A DNA stretch of 64,000 nt from an uncultured Saprospiraceae bacterium (GTDB lineage: Bacteria > Bacteroidota > Bacteroidia > Chitinophagales > Saprospiraceae), in NCBI GenBank assembly GCA_938007965.1, contig CALLMH010000023.1, positions 1 to 64,000 on the forward strand, in the 5' to 3' direction. Shown in pieces: positions 20,063 through 31,244 of this stretch (positions are counted from its first letter, which is position 1; each line of letters begins with the position of its first letter). Both the position numbers and the translations under genes were made by a program. The notes beneath the pieces were generated by a model. The model made no database searches. It saw nothing but the letters and a program-made list of their open reading frames with translations, and was not told the DNA's origin.

Positions 20063-20593
20063 ATGAAAGTTTTAGATCAGTATACTATTCCTTACAAAGG
20101 TATGGGAAATGGAATTCACAATCTTGAGTTCGATATTGACAATAATTTTTTCAGCGCTTTTGAAGCCTCTCACCTAGATAATGGTAAGTTTAAAGTTTCA
20201 ATAGAAATGGATAAGCGATATGACTCAAGCGTATTTATCTTCCAAATAATAGGAAGCACAAATACAAGCTGTGATAGATGTTTGGAATCCATAGATCTTC
20301 CCATGCAAGGTGAATTCAAACTACATGTAAAACATAATGCGGATGGAGAAAGTGATGATGAAATCATGTACATACATCCTGAAACTTCTACATTGAATCT
20401 ATCGCAATTTATTTATGAGTTTACATTGTTATGTATGCCTCTGGTAAAAAAATATGATTGTGAAGAGGAGATAGATCCGCCTTGCAATTTAGATGTTTTG
20501 GACAAGCTCGATCAAGATCAAAATGTAATAATGGAAGAAGAGCCTACAAATGGAATCTGGGATTCTTTAAACGGACTAAAATTAGATAAATAA
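20063..20593 (+). CDS. DUF177/YceD family protein
   Basis: 176 aa with C-x-x-C (CDRCLESIDLPMQGEFKLHV..) and immediately upstream of rpmF, the usual DUF177 context. Confidence 0.85.
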   Translation: MKVLDQYTIPYKGMGNGIHNLEFDIDNNFFSAFEASHLDNGKFKVSIEMDKRYDSSVFIFQIIGSTNTSCDRCLESIDLPMQGEFKLHVKHNADGESDDEIMYIHPETSTLNLSQFIYEFTLLCMPLVKKYDCEEEIDPPCNLDVLDKLDQDQNVIMEEEPTNGIWDSLNGLKLDK

Positions 20594-20644
20594 TAAGATA
20601 CGGAAGTATCAATTGATAACAACTGATATATTAAATAAAGAGAA

Positions 20645-20848
20645 ATGGCACATCCAAAGAGTAAAATTTCGAAGCAAAGAAAGAGAAAAAGAAGAACTCA
20701 CTATAAAGCTGAGATGCCTCAGATTTCTATCTGTAAGGAAACTGGTGAAGCGCATCAATTCCATAGAGCATACTACGTAGGTGATGACTTATACTATAGA
20801 GGTAAAGTCTTCATCAAAGCTGATGAAGAAGTTCTCTTAGAGGACTAA
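20645..20848 (+). CDS. rpmF: 50S ribosomal protein L32
   Basis: MAHPKSKISKQRKRKRRTHYKAEMPQISICKETGEAHQFHRA.. is a typical Bacteroidota L32. Confidence 0.95.
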   Translation: MAHPKSKISKQRKRKRRTHYKAEMPQISICKETGEAHQFHRAYYVGDDLYYRGKVFIKADEEVLLED

Positions 20849-20873
20849 GCACCATCAAAAAAATAAAATTTTT

Positions 20874-20909
20874 AAAAAGCTCCTTGTCTTCGGCATTGGG
20901 GCTTTTTCT
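20874..20909 (+). terminator. Rho-independent terminator after rpmF
   Basis: AAAAAGCTCC..loop..GGGGCTTTTT hairpin followed by T's. Confidence 0.8.
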
Positions 20910-21204
20910 GTTGATTATAAATAGGTCATTAGATTCTGTAAAACCGTATATTTAGTTTTCTGATTTTACCGAATAGAATATTATTGGTACTCATAAATTA
21001 GTCTGCACCATGAGATTTAAGTCTATCAATAAACCAAAATTGATTGAACGCTTATCTGAACGCTTCGAATTATATATGGATATTACTCTCTGATGAGATT
21101 ACAATTTATTTCGTGGGCACCCGCTATTAGGCTCTGATTTTTTCAATTATACAGTATTCAATACAAACAAACCCGAATCCGATAAATCAAATTATCTTCG
21201 CAAT

Positions 21205-22458
21205 ATGAAGTTTCATCAATACAACATAGCTGAGGAGCTTAAAAAAGCGCTTGAAATAGAAGGCTACAAAAAACCTACCGATATACAATATAGAGCTATA
21301 CCTCATATCCTAGCTGGAGAAGATATGTTAGCCATAGCTCAAACAGGGACAGGTAAAACCGCGGCCTTTGCCATCCCTATTCTACATAAGATTCATATGA
21401 TGAATTTTAAAAGCAGACCAAATGGAATCAAGTGTATCGTCATGGTGCCTACAAGAGAGCTAGCAATTCAGATAAATGAAGTTTTTACTAAATTTGGAAA
21501 AAAATTAAAAGCCACAAGTTTTTCTGTATTCGGTGGAGTCGAACAAGGACCTCAAATAGCAAAGCTCGAAAAAGGCATAGACATCCTAGTCACCACTCCC
21601 GGTAGGATGTTTGATCTAGTAAGCCAAGGATATATAAAGCTGAATAGGGTAAAATATCTCGTATTAGACGAAGCGGATCATATGCTTGATCTCGGATTTA
21701 TAAAAGATATTGAGATGCTTATCAAGTGGCTTCCTAAGAGTAGGCAAACCTTATTTATATCTGCGACAATAAATGATAAAATCAAAAAATTGGCCTATTC
21801 ATTGGTCAATAAGCCTGTACGTATACAGATAAGTCCAAAAGATCCAGTCAGTAAGAATGTAGACCACTCTGTTATTTTTGTAGAGATGGATAAAAAACGA
21901 TTTTATCTTGAAAGGTTGGTCAAAGAAAATGAGGGAGACAAAATGCTCGTTTTTGTAAGAACAAAAGTGCGTGCAGAAAGGGTAAAAGCAGCCATGGCTA
22001 GAGTCGGTATAGAAGCTACAACTATGCACGGTGGGATTGATCAAAAAGACAGACTGGCTGTTTTGAAGGAGTTTTCAGAAGGCTCTTCTACCCTACTTAT
22101 CGCCACTGATGTAAGCGCAAGAGGTATAGATATACCAAATATCAACTATGTCGTAAACTATGATCTTCCCGACAAACAAGAAAATTACGTCCATAGAGTG
22201 GGACGTACTGGTAGAGGAAGAAATACAGGACTCGCATTTACATTCTGCAGTAAAGAAGAGAAGCCGATGCTCAAGACCATTCAAAAATATCTTACTAAGG
22301 AAATAAAAGTACTCACAATAAATCCGGATGATGAGAGGGAGATAGTACATCTCACTGATGAGTCAAAAATGACCATGGATGATATCATGAGCAAATTAGA
22401 AGTTCCTTCTCGAGGAAAGCGCAAGAAACGATCGGCAAAAAAGAAACATAAGGAGTAG
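21205..22458 (+). CDS. DEAD-box ATP-dependent RNA helicase
   Basis: Motifs AQTGTGKTAA, PTRELAIQ, TTPGR, DEAD, SAT, HRVGRTGRG; basic C-terminal tail. Confidence 0.95.
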   Translation: MKFHQYNIAEELKKALEIEGYKKPTDIQYRAIPHILAGEDMLAIAQTGTGKTAAFAIPILHKIHMMNFKSRPNGIKCIVMVPTRELAIQINEVFTKFGKKLKATSFSVFGGVEQGPQIAKLEKGIDILVTTPGRMFDLVSQGYIKLNRVKYLVLDEADHMLDLGFIKDIEMLIKWLPKSRQTLFISATINDKIKKLAYSLVNKPVRIQISPKDPVSKNVDHSVIFVEMDKKRFYLERLVKENEGDKMLVFVRTKVRAERVKAAMARVGIEATTMHGGIDQKDRLAVLKEFSEGSSTLLIATDVSARGIDIPNINYVVNYDLPDKQENYVHRVGRTGRGRNTGLAFTFCSKEEKPMLKTIQKYLTKEIKVLTINPDDEREIVHLTDESKMTMDDIMSKLEVPSRGKRKKRSAKKKHKE

Positions 22459-22693
22459 ATGCAAATAATGTGATTGTAAAAATCTATCAACTCAAGATAC
22501 AAGTCTTATAACTACAAATCTAAATCTACATTCAAATCAACATCATAATATTAATCTTGATAAAATTTCAAATTTAATATTATAATTATTTATATATATG
22601 AAAATTATTTATCTATATTTGTGTCATGCATAATAGATAATACATTAAATATATCCATTATGTATAGGTTTCAAGGCCAAAACTACTCACATA

Positions 22694-25600
22694 ATGGGCT
22701 TCAAAAAAGAAAACTACACCCTGAAGGGTCTATGCGCACGCGTATGCCTCTTGATGATGATTACTTGTAATCATGCTTTTGCACAAACTGCTCCTCACTG
22801 CCCGATAAGGGTAGAGTTCGAACCTCGTATCGAGCAGGCATCTAGTGCTGCAAATGATACTCGACAAAACCTATTTCCCTTTTTCACTTCTTGGCAAGAT
22901 ATTGATAACTTACGATTATCAGATGACAACTATATGTCAGTATCACTAGACGGATACAGGAGATCGACTATGGTATTTGGAGACAAGCTGGGATACAATA
23001 TCCCTCCTGGAGCTGAGATTACAGGACTAGAAATAATCATAGAAGGACACACTAGAGGCGAAGGCTTCGGCGAAGGGCTACTCGTACAACTGCTAAATAA
23101 TCAAGGACTAAGAGAAGGAGATAATAAAGCGGGTGATGCCTTGCCTATCGACGCAGATTGGCCGACGACGATAGACAGCACTGACAATGTGTGGAGGTAC
23201 GGAGGTGCTAACGATAACTGGGGGATAGATCTAGACCAGTTCTTGATCAACAATCCAAAGTTAGGATATGCACTCCAAGTAAGAAATAAACTACCCCAAC
23301 CACTAGATGTACTCATAGATAATATACAGATAGTGATCCACTATATTCCTCTGTATGCTATATGCTCAGATCATGCATGTGTCCCATTCTACATCGATGA
23401 ATCAGATGACCCACAGCTAACTTATGAGTGGTACATACCACAAGGGTGGGAATTGATATCTGACTCAGAGAATGATGCCGCAATAAATATAGGACCATCA
23501 TATGCTACACTCGGCGAGTATGAGATTTGCGTAGAGTCATTCTTAGCAAACGATAGTCAGGGGATATGTTGCCGAAAATTCAACTATGAAGATTGTAATC
23601 CTGGGATGATAACTGGACAGGTATTCCTAGATCAAAATGGAGATTTTGCTTTCGACGATGGTGACGCACTCCAATCTGGTGTCCAAGTAAACCTTTTCAA
23701 TCTAGACAATTCTATATCCGCTTCGACAACGACAAACGAAGATGGAGTATATCTATTTCCAGAAGTATTTCAAGGAGATTACTTTATACAGGTCATAGCA
23801 GAAGATGGACTGACTTATGTGATACCCAATATAGGATCAGAAGAAGATGATAGTGATATAACAAATGTATTTGGAGCTGGGACTACAGAATTAATATCCA
23901 TAGAGCCAAATGAACAAATAACCAATATAGATGCTGGATTATCGAGATCGCTAACCATCGGTGATTTCGTGTGGGAAGATCTCAATGGCAATGGTACTCA
24001 ACAGGATAATGAACCTGGAATAGCAGGCGTAACGATAAACTTAGCCAATAATCTGGCGAATACAATCAGTACAATTACTGATGCAAACGGGTTCTACTCC
24101 TTCGTAAATATACCATCAAGTGAATACAATATTTCAACTGAAAATATACCAGGATTCGTACCAACTAAGCTAAATAATGGGGATGCAGAAAACAATAGTA
24201 ATTTCAGTGAGTCACCACTATCACTTTCTTATCTAGACGGTGGAAACATAGACAGTATAGATGCTGGATTCTTAGTATTGAGTTCTATTGGTGATTTCGT
24301 GTGGGAAGATCTCAACAAAAACGGGATACAAGATCAAGGTGAACCAGGAATAAGCGCCGTAAAAATGTATCTGCACGCTGAAGATGGTACCATCACGGAC
24401 TCTACATTAACCGATGAAAATGGGAATTATGAGTTTACTGATATATACCCTGGAGATTATGTAGTTAGTGCTGAGGCGAGCCAATTTTTCACGAGCACTA
24501 CTGCGAATGCAGGATCAGACCCTTCACTAGATAGCGACGGAATATTAGTTGATGGAGATGTACAGACCAACACCATAACGATCATCTCCGGAAGTAATCT
24601 CACTGATATCGATTTCGGATTTTTCATTTTACCCGTAGATATTTCAGGATTTACATGGATTGATGAAAACAATGACGGACAATTCCAACCTGCAGAGTCT
24701 TTTATTGGCAATATTTTGGTGTCCCTATTTGATATAGATGATAATCTGATTGCGGACACATTAAGTGACGCAGGCGGATTTTTTAGTTTCGAAGAACAAC
24801 TCGCAGGTAGCTATTACTTACGTTATGAACTTCCTACTGGCTTTATTTTTACGACAGCTAATATTGGAGATGACCTTTCAGATTCTGATGTAGATGGAAG
24901 TAATGGTGACAGGACCACTCCTACATTTTCTCTGCTACCAGGCCAATCATCCATTGATAATGCGGCAGGATATCAGGCGCTACCAAGTGTCCAAGGAGTC
25001 ACATGGATAGATGCAAATGGTAATGGCCGACGAGATATTGATGATCTCAGATTAAGTGGGATAACTGTAAACCTTAGAGCCGCCAACGGAGACCTTATCG
25101 AAACAAATATTACAAATGAAGAAGGAGTGTATCAGTTCGAGAATATACCCGTCGGTGAATACTATGTCGAATTTATAAAAAGCGAAGATCTACAATTTAC
25201 GATCTTCATCGAAGATGAAATGCTCAACTCTGATGTAAATGAAATTATCGGCACAGGGACTACTTCGGCATTCACATTAATAGGCAATCAGAATCTTGAA
25301 GACATAGATGCTGGATTTTTCTCTTTTGGATCTATCGGTGATTTTGTATGGCAAGATCTAAATAACAATGGAATCCAAGATAGTGGAGAACCTGGTCTAT
25401 CTGGCATCCTACTGACGCTCATCGACAACCAAGGAGCTACTGTCGCAACGATAGAAACTTCCGACGATGGAGAATACACATTTACCGATTTGACACCAGG
25501 TACATATACGATAGAGCTAAGTCAAAATGGAAGCTTCGCACCTACTCTACCAAATCAAGGAGATCCAGAATTAGATTCGGATGCAATAATAGCGGATGGC

Positions 25601-28600
25601 ACAATCGCCCCTTCTAGCATTATCATAAGTTCTGGGGACGAAATCACAAACATTGACTTTGGCTTTATAGAATTACCTGCGACGGTAGGTGGCTTTACTT
25701 GGATAGATGCCGATAATGATGGACAGTTCCAAATAGATGAATCTCTTCTTTCCGATGTTACTGTTTCGTTATTTCTAGCAGATGGAACATTGATCGGAGA
25801 GACTACTACTGACGAGGGTGGGTTTTACTCTTTTGTGGATGTAGCAGCAGGTGATGTCTACCTTCAATTCGAACGACTGGATGCATTTATGTATACCTTG
25901 GCAAATCAGGGAAATGATCTTTCCGACTCTGATGTCACTTCTGAAAATGGCATGGGGACCACAGAAATTTTCTCTCTTCTTCCTGCAGATGAAAACTTCA
26001 CCTATTCCGCAGGATATCAACTTCTTCCTAAAGTAGGTGATTTTGTATGGCTAGATGAAAATGGAAACGGCATTCAAGATAGCGATGAGATAGGAATTAA
26101 TGGAGTCACAGTAAACTTACATGCTATCAATGGAACAATACTAAAAACCACGATCACGGGTATAAATCCTAATGACGGGACTGATGGATATTACTTATTC
26201 GACACATTGAGCCTAGGACAATATTATATCTCATTCGAACCAGTTGATACGCTGAACTATGCTCCTCAAGTAGATACAGATCTTACACTCAACTCAGATA
26301 TTACCGAAGAAAATGGTATAGGATCAACGGCCATTTTCTTACTTCTTGGAAATGATTGCAACTTAGACATCGACGGAGGATACGCTCTAAAAAATAGTAA
26401 TATCAGTGGAGAGGTATGGGTCGATAGTGATGTAGATGGTATTCAGAATATAGATGATCCATTAATAGGAGGGATCATTGTGAGGTTATTTTCAGATGCG
26501 GATATTGAGATCTCATCGACAGAAACAGATACTCTTGGCCAATATTCATTTGTAGGATTAGATGCTGGAGCATATTATGTAGTCTTCGACACTACGAGTC
26601 GATATACGCCTACACTCCCACTGCAAGGGACTGATACAGCACTAGACAGTGACCTAGATGATTCTGAAGCAATAGGGAGCACAGGTATCATAACACTTGT
26701 CAATGGAATCAATCAAGAAAACATAGATGCTGGACTAGTGGACGGAGCGATATCCCTCAATGGATTCACATGGATAGATGATAATAACAATGGCACCAAA
26801 GAGTCCACAGAACTTCCTCTCCCTGGCGTAGAAGTAAAACTCTATGCGGTAGACGGGACGCTACTAGATAGTATGATCGTAGATGAAGATGGAAACTATT
26901 CCTTTTCGACCGTCTTGGAAGGGGAATATTACTTAGTATTTGACAATCAAGACGAATCATTTATCAATGTAGAAGCTAACCAAGGAGATGATAGCATAGA
27001 TGATGATGTTACGAATGCGATAACTTCGGGGAGTACTGACACCATCTCAGTCATCTACTTCGATGAAATACCACCGATCAGTGCAGGGTATTATCAATTG
27101 GCGACTATAGGTGACATGGCATTCATAGATGTGAATGAGAATAATATCAATGATCTAGAACCAGGTCTTGATGATGTGGTGGTCAACTTAATAACCTTAG
27201 ATGGTACTATCGTACAATCAGCGATTACAGCACAAGGCGGAGGTTTCGACTCAGGATATTATCTTATAGAAGGCATCATACCTGGAGCGTATCAACTCCA
27301 GTTTATAAGACCATTATCTTATCAATTTATTACAGGTGATTTTGGTGTTGATGATGAGATAGATTCTGATGTGAACATTACTGAAGCTAATACTGGAACT
27401 ACTGATACCCTATTGATAACATCTGGATCGACAAATACTTCATTAGATGCAGGATTCGTATTCAGAACACTAATGGAGTCTTCGATTGCAGGATCTGTAT
27501 GGGATGATGATAATGCCAATGGCCTGTTCGATATTGGCGAAGAATTAAGAGAAGAAACTTTAGTCTCTTTATTAGACAATACTGGCACCCCTATCGCATC
27601 TCAATTGACCGATGCGAATGGAGCATATATTTTTGATATGCTAACAGAAGGATTCTATAATGTAAGTCTCGATCTCGATTCCGACGAGATATCGACCGTT
27701 CCCAACGTAGGCATGGACGATGAGATAGACTCTGATTTCTTTTTCAATGATCCTTCTGCAGAAACGGGATTATTCTTCGTAGCCAATTCTGAAGACGTCG
27801 AGAACGTAGATCTTGGAATCGTAGATAGAGTAAGAATTGGTAATTTCGTATGGGAAGACCTGAATAATAACGGAACACAAGAAGCAAACGAGCCGGGAAT
27901 ACCTGGCGTATCGGTTACGGTAACAGACAGTTCTAATTCTATATCAAAAACGACAGTGACTGATGAAAATGGGAATTATGAAATTTCTGACATTCCTGCT
28001 GGTACATATCAAGTTTGTATCGCTATCCCTGATGGGTTCTTTGTCGGAAAGAAAGATGCTGGAATAGACCAACTAGACAGCGATGCCAATGAAGATGGAT
28101 GTACGGATATATTCACAATATTGACAGGAATCAATAATGACATAGACTTTGCTTTGACCAGAGGATCTTCGATTTCTGGTATCGCATTTTCTGATCTCAA
28201 TGGAAATGGCATAAAAAACATCTTAGACGAAGGAATAAACGATATTACAATCTACTTATACTCTGGCACAGGAGAATTGCTAGACTCTACCATCACTACT
28301 ACTCAAAACGACACTCTAGGGAGATATAGTTTTACAAATCTTCGAGCGGATGATTATTATCTTGTTTTCAATTTTCCTCCGCCATATATACTATCTGATG
28401 GTAATTCTGCACCTGATGATATAGATTCTGACATCACAAGTCTATTCGAGAGAGGGAGTACAGATATCATCTCATTGGGCGCTGATGAAGACCTGATCAA
28501 TGTGGATGGAGGTGCTTACTTCCCAGCTTGTATAGGAGACAGAGTATGGGAAGATCTGAATAAAAATGGCCTACAAGATGATGGAGAACCAGGAATAGGC

Positions 28601-29926
28601 GGGATCGAAGTGATTATCTTTAGATCATTTGGAGTACCGTTTGATACCGTATTTACGAACTCAGAAGGGATATATAAGTTTACGGAGCTCAGACAAGGTC
28701 TGTATTTCATACAGTTTATGATTCCGCAGACATTTACGATTACTCTTACAGATCAAGGTGTAAATGATGACATAGATAATGACGCCGATGAAACTGGTAC
28801 GACACCTCTGATCTCTCTAGCGAGTGGGGCAGAATTGACATCTGTTGACTGCGGAATATTCCAATCAATGGCTTCACTGAGAAGTGTAGTATGGGAAGAT
28901 TTGAATGGTGATGGTGTGAGACAATCAAACGAAGCTAGAATACCAGACATCAGATTGACACTCTATGATGAAGCCGATGTAGCAGTAGCATCTACGATCA
29001 GTAATTCGTTGGGACTATATGCATTCCAAGAGATTCCAGAAGGAAACTATAAGGTATTTGTTGATCTTGAAAATACAGACTACGCATTCACTTCGATGGA
29101 CATGGCTGGCAATGATCTATTTGATAGTGATATCCACGAAAATGGAGAATCAGATCTATTCACTAGTGCAGAAGTGCTATCAATACCTAATGTAGACGTA
29201 GGCCTACTGGAAATGGGTAGCATCAATGGTACGGCTTGGTTCGATGAAGATCAGAATGGAATCTTCGACTTAGACGAAGTAGTGCTGTCCGATATCAAAG
29301 TACAACTTTATAATGATCAAGATGAATTGATCAATGAACTCATAACAAGCACTGAGGAAGAAGAGAATATCAAATTCACTAATCTAAGGCCAGGTAGATA
29401 TCATCTAGAATATAAAGTCAACAAGACCCTGAGGGCAACTACAGAAATGGGACTTACTGCCCTTGACAATAATAGTGACTTGATACTGCAAGGTGGTAAA
29501 TATAGAAGTCCAGAATTCACCGTGGAATCTAAAAATATAGTCACCCATGTCGATGCAGGATTCATAGCAAATAACAATAATGAATTTTTCACTGAAAAGA
29601 TAGACGCTATCGACATCGAAGAATCTACGGCTGACGAAAAGACTATTGTTGAACCTATAGAACAAATCTCACACAGTGAAGTAGAGGATACGGAACTCAA
29701 GATCTCAATGCACCCAAATCCGGCTACAAACTATATAAAGATAGAGATTCCTCACAAAGAAAATGCTACAGTAAAAATAGTAAACGCCAATAAAGAGGTA
29801 GTGCTATCCGCTTCTGCATCTCAAATGGAACGAATCAATCTACAACATCTTCACCCTGGTATCTACTACGTCACTCTAGAGCAGAACGGGAAAAGTGTAA
29901 CACGAAAATTGATAAAAATACACTAG
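22694..29926 (+). CDS. Secreted 2410-aa protein with about 17 SdrD_B-like repeats and a T9SS type A-like sorting domain
   Basis: Signal peptide; repeats of IGDFVWEDLNxNGIQDxGEPGI..GxYxFxxLxxGxYxVxF..; C-terminus MHPNPATNYIKIEIPHKENATVKIVNANKEVVLS..LHPGIYYVTLEQNGKSVTRKLIKIH. Confidence 0.93.
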   Translation: MGFKKENYTLKGLCARVCLLMMITCNHAFAQTAPHCPIRVEFEPRIEQASSAANDTRQNLFPFFTSWQDIDNLRLSDDNYMSVSLDGYRRSTMVFGDKLGYNIPPGAEITGLEIIIEGHTRGEGFGEGLLVQLLNNQGLREGDNKAGDALPIDADWPTTIDSTDNVWRYGGANDNWGIDLDQFLINNPKLGYALQVRNKLPQPLDVLIDNIQIVIHYIPLYAICSDHACVPFYIDESDDPQLTYEWYIPQGWELISDSENDAAINIGPSYATLGEYEICVESFLANDSQGICCRKFNYEDCNPGMITGQVFLDQNGDFAFDDGDALQSGVQVNLFNLDNSISASTTTNEDGVYLFPEVFQGDYFIQVIAEDGLTYVIPNIGSEEDDSDITNVFGAGTTELISIEPNEQITNIDAGLSRSLTIGDFVWEDLNGNGTQQDNEPGIAGVTINLANNLANTISTITDANGFYSFVNIPSSEYNISTENIPGFVPTKLNNGDAENNSNFSESPLSLSYLDGGNIDSIDAGFLVLSSIGDFVWEDLNKNGIQDQGEPGISAVKMYLHAEDGTITDSTLTDENGNYEFTDIYPGDYVVSAEASQFFTSTTANAGSDPSLDSDGILVDGDVQTNTITIISGSNLTDIDFGFFILPVDISGFTWIDENNDGQFQPAESFIGNILVSLFDIDDNLIADTLSDAGGFFSFEEQLAGSYYLRYELPTGFIFTTANIGDDLSDSDVDGSNGDRTTPTFSLLPGQSSIDNAAGYQALPSVQGVTWIDANGNGRRDIDDLRLSGITVNLRAANGDLIETNITNEEGVYQFENIPVGEYYVEFIKSEDLQFTIFIEDEMLNSDVNEIIGTGTTSAFTLIGNQNLEDIDAGFFSFGSIGDFVWQDLNNNGIQDSGEPGLSGILLTLIDNQGATVATIETSDDGEYTFTDLTPGTYTIELSQNGSFAPTLPNQGDPELDSDAIIADGTIAPSSIIISSGDEITNIDFGFIELPATVGGFTWIDADNDGQFQIDESLLSDVTVSLFLADGTLIGETTTDEGGFYSFVDVAAGDVYLQFERLDAFMYTLANQGNDLSDSDVTSENGMGTTEIFSLLPADENFTYSAGYQLLPKVGDFVWLDENGNGIQDSDEIGINGVTVNLHAINGTILKTTITGINPNDGTDGYYLFDTLSLGQYYISFEPVDTLNYAPQVDTDLTLNSDITEENGIGSTAIFLLLGNDCNLDIDGGYALKNSNISGEVWVDSDVDGIQNIDDPLIGGIIVRLFSDADIEISSTETDTLGQYSFVGLDAGAYYVVFDTTSRYTPTLPLQGTDTALDSDLDDSEAIGSTGIITLVNGINQENIDAGLVDGAISLNGFTWIDDNNNGTKESTELPLPGVEVKLYAVDGTLLDSMIVDEDGNYSFSTVLEGEYYLVFDNQDESFINVEANQGDDSIDDDVTNAITSGSTDTISVIYFDEIPPISAGYYQLATIGDMAFIDVNENNINDLEPGLDDVVVNLITLDGTIVQSAITAQGGGFDSGYYLIEGIIPGAYQLQFIRPLSYQFITGDFGVDDEIDSDVNITEANTGTTDTLLITSGSTNTSLDAGFVFRTLMESSIAGSVWDDDNANGLFDIGEELREETLVSLLDNTGTPIASQLTDANGAYIFDMLTEGFYNVSLDLDSDEISTVPNVGMDDEIDSDFFFNDPSAETGLFFVANSEDVENVDLGIVDRVRIGNFVWEDLNNNGTQEANEPGIPGVSVTVTDSSNSISKTTVTDENGNYEISDIPAGTYQVCIAIPDGFFVGKKDAGIDQLDSDANEDGCTDIFTILTGINNDIDFALTRGSSISGIAFSDLNGNGIKNILDEGINDITIYLYSGTGELLDSTITTTQNDTLGRYSFTNLRADDYYLVFNFPPPYILSDGNSAPDDIDSDITSLFERGSTDIISLGADEDLINVDGGAYFPACIGDRVWEDLNKNGLQDDGEPGIGGIEVIIFRSFGVPFDTVFTNSEGIYKFTELRQGLYFIQFMIPQTFTITLTDQGVNDDIDNDADETGTTPLISLASGAELTSVDCGIFQSMASLRSVVWEDLNGDGVRQSNEARIPDIRLTLYDEADVAVASTISNSLGLYAFQEIPEGNYKVFVDLENTDYAFTSMDMAGNDLFDSDIHENGESDLFTSAEVLSIPNVDVGLLEMGSINGTAWFDEDQNGIFDLDEVVLSDIKVQLYNDQDELINELITSTEEEENIKFTNLRPGRYHLEYKVNKTLRATTEMGLTALDNNSDLILQGGKYRSPEFTVESKNIVTHVDAGFIANNNNEFFTEKIDAIDIEESTADEKTIVEPIEQISHSEVEDTELKISMHPNPATNYIKIEIPHKENATVKIVNANKEVVLSASASQMERINLQHLHPGIYYVTLEQNGKSVTRKLIKIH

Positions 29927-30041
29927 TTTATTCGTTTGAATGTTGATTTATTTATTCGTTTGATTGTCTATCATTTATTCTTTGAGATGTTGATTGACAT
30001 AATAATATCATTGGTTATAGAGTAAAACAGTCTGACTATAT

Positions 30042-31235
30042 ATGAAATACGACTTTGACAAAGTAATAGAGCGAACAAATACCAACGCGGTCAGTGTAGA
30101 GGGGTTTCGGGATTATCTATTTGGAGAATATGACAAGGTCGATTTTTCCGTCCCAGATGATGATCTGATCAAGATGTGGGTCGCGGATATGGAATTCGAG
30201 ACAGCGCCTGAGATCTTAGGTGCAATACGTAAGAGACTAGATCACGGAATATTAGGGTATACTATGATTTTCGATGAATCGTACCATCATTCTTTGATAT
30301 CGTGGATAGATAATAGGCATGGGTACAAATTTCAACCACAACACATCGTATCCTCTAGAGGAGTGATCCCAGCATTGTTCTATCTGGTCAAAAAGCTATG
30401 TGCCCCTAAAGAAAAAGCTCTAATCATGACACCGTCTTATGCATTCTTTAAGCATGCAGCAGATGCAAATGAGACAGAAACGATATATACAGACTTGATA
30501 AGTAATCAAGGAGACTTCTTCATGAATTTTGAAGATATCGAAGCTAAAACGGCTGATAAAAGTGTCACTACACTCATATTCTGTAATCCACATAATCCTA
30601 CAGGGAGAGTATGGACTGTCGAAGAACTAAGACAACTAGGTGAGATATGCTTTACCAATGGAGTGACGATCATCTCAGATGAGATCCACTGTGACATCCT
30701 AAGAAGTGGCGTCACATTCACCCCAATGCAAAAAGTATTTCCAGATTCTACAGATATCGTGACTTGCGTATCTGCAAGCAAGACATTCAATCTAGCGGGA
30801 TTACTACTCGCAAACGTAATCATACCCAACGAGGAATTACGCAATCAATGGAATAATGATCATCTCCCCATCGAAAATCCACTGAGTGTAGCGGCTTACC
30901 AAGCGGCTTATTCTCTAGGGCAACCATGGCTAGATGAACTGACATTATATTTGGATGAAAATTTCAGACTGGTCAAAGAATTTCTAACCAAAAATCTACC
31001 AAAATCAAAATTCAAGATTCCAGATTCTACTTATCTCGCTTGGATTGATGTGTCAGCATATATTACTGATATTGATGATCTAACCCTACACTTCGCTCAG
31101 AATGCAGGCATACTTTTAGAGGGCGGTAAGATGTTTGTCGCAAATGCAGACGGCTACATCCGTCTCAATCTTGCTTGTCCAAAGAGTCGTGTACTAGAAG
31201 GTCTCAACCGGATTTCAAAATGCCTAAACAATTAA
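30042..31235 (+). CDS. MalY/PatB family PLP-dependent aminotransferase (cystathionine beta-lyase-like)
   Basis: WVADMEFETAPEI, NPHNPTGRVW, SDEIHCDI, SASKTFNLAGL signatures. Confidence 0.9.
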   Translation: MKYDFDKVIERTNTNAVSVEGFRDYLFGEYDKVDFSVPDDDLIKMWVADMEFETAPEILGAIRKRLDHGILGYTMIFDESYHHSLISWIDNRHGYKFQPQHIVSSRGVIPALFYLVKKLCAPKEKALIMTPSYAFFKHAADANETETIYTDLISNQGDFFMNFEDIEAKTADKSVTTLIFCNPHNPTGRVWTVEELRQLGEICFTNGVTIISDEIHCDILRSGVTFTPMQKVFPDSTDIVTCVSASKTFNLAGLLLANVIIPNEELRNQWNNDHLPIENPLSVAAYQAAYSLGQPWLDELTLYLDENFRLVKEFLTKNLPKSKFKIPDSTYLAWIDVSAYITDIDDLTLHFAQNAGILLEGGKMFVANADGYIRLNLACPKSRVLEGLNRISKCLNN

Positions 31236-31244
31236 AATCTAAAA

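Noticed and set aside
21010-21093. 27-aa ORF MRFKSINKPKLIERLSERFELYMDITL upstream of the helicase
   Set aside because: Very short, no recognised family and no clear ribosome-binding context; could be a fossil but not supportable.
23101-29700. Minus-strand and alternate-frame ORFs inside the 2410-aa gene
   Set aside because: Shadow ORFs of a repetitive coding sequence with strong sense-strand domain support.
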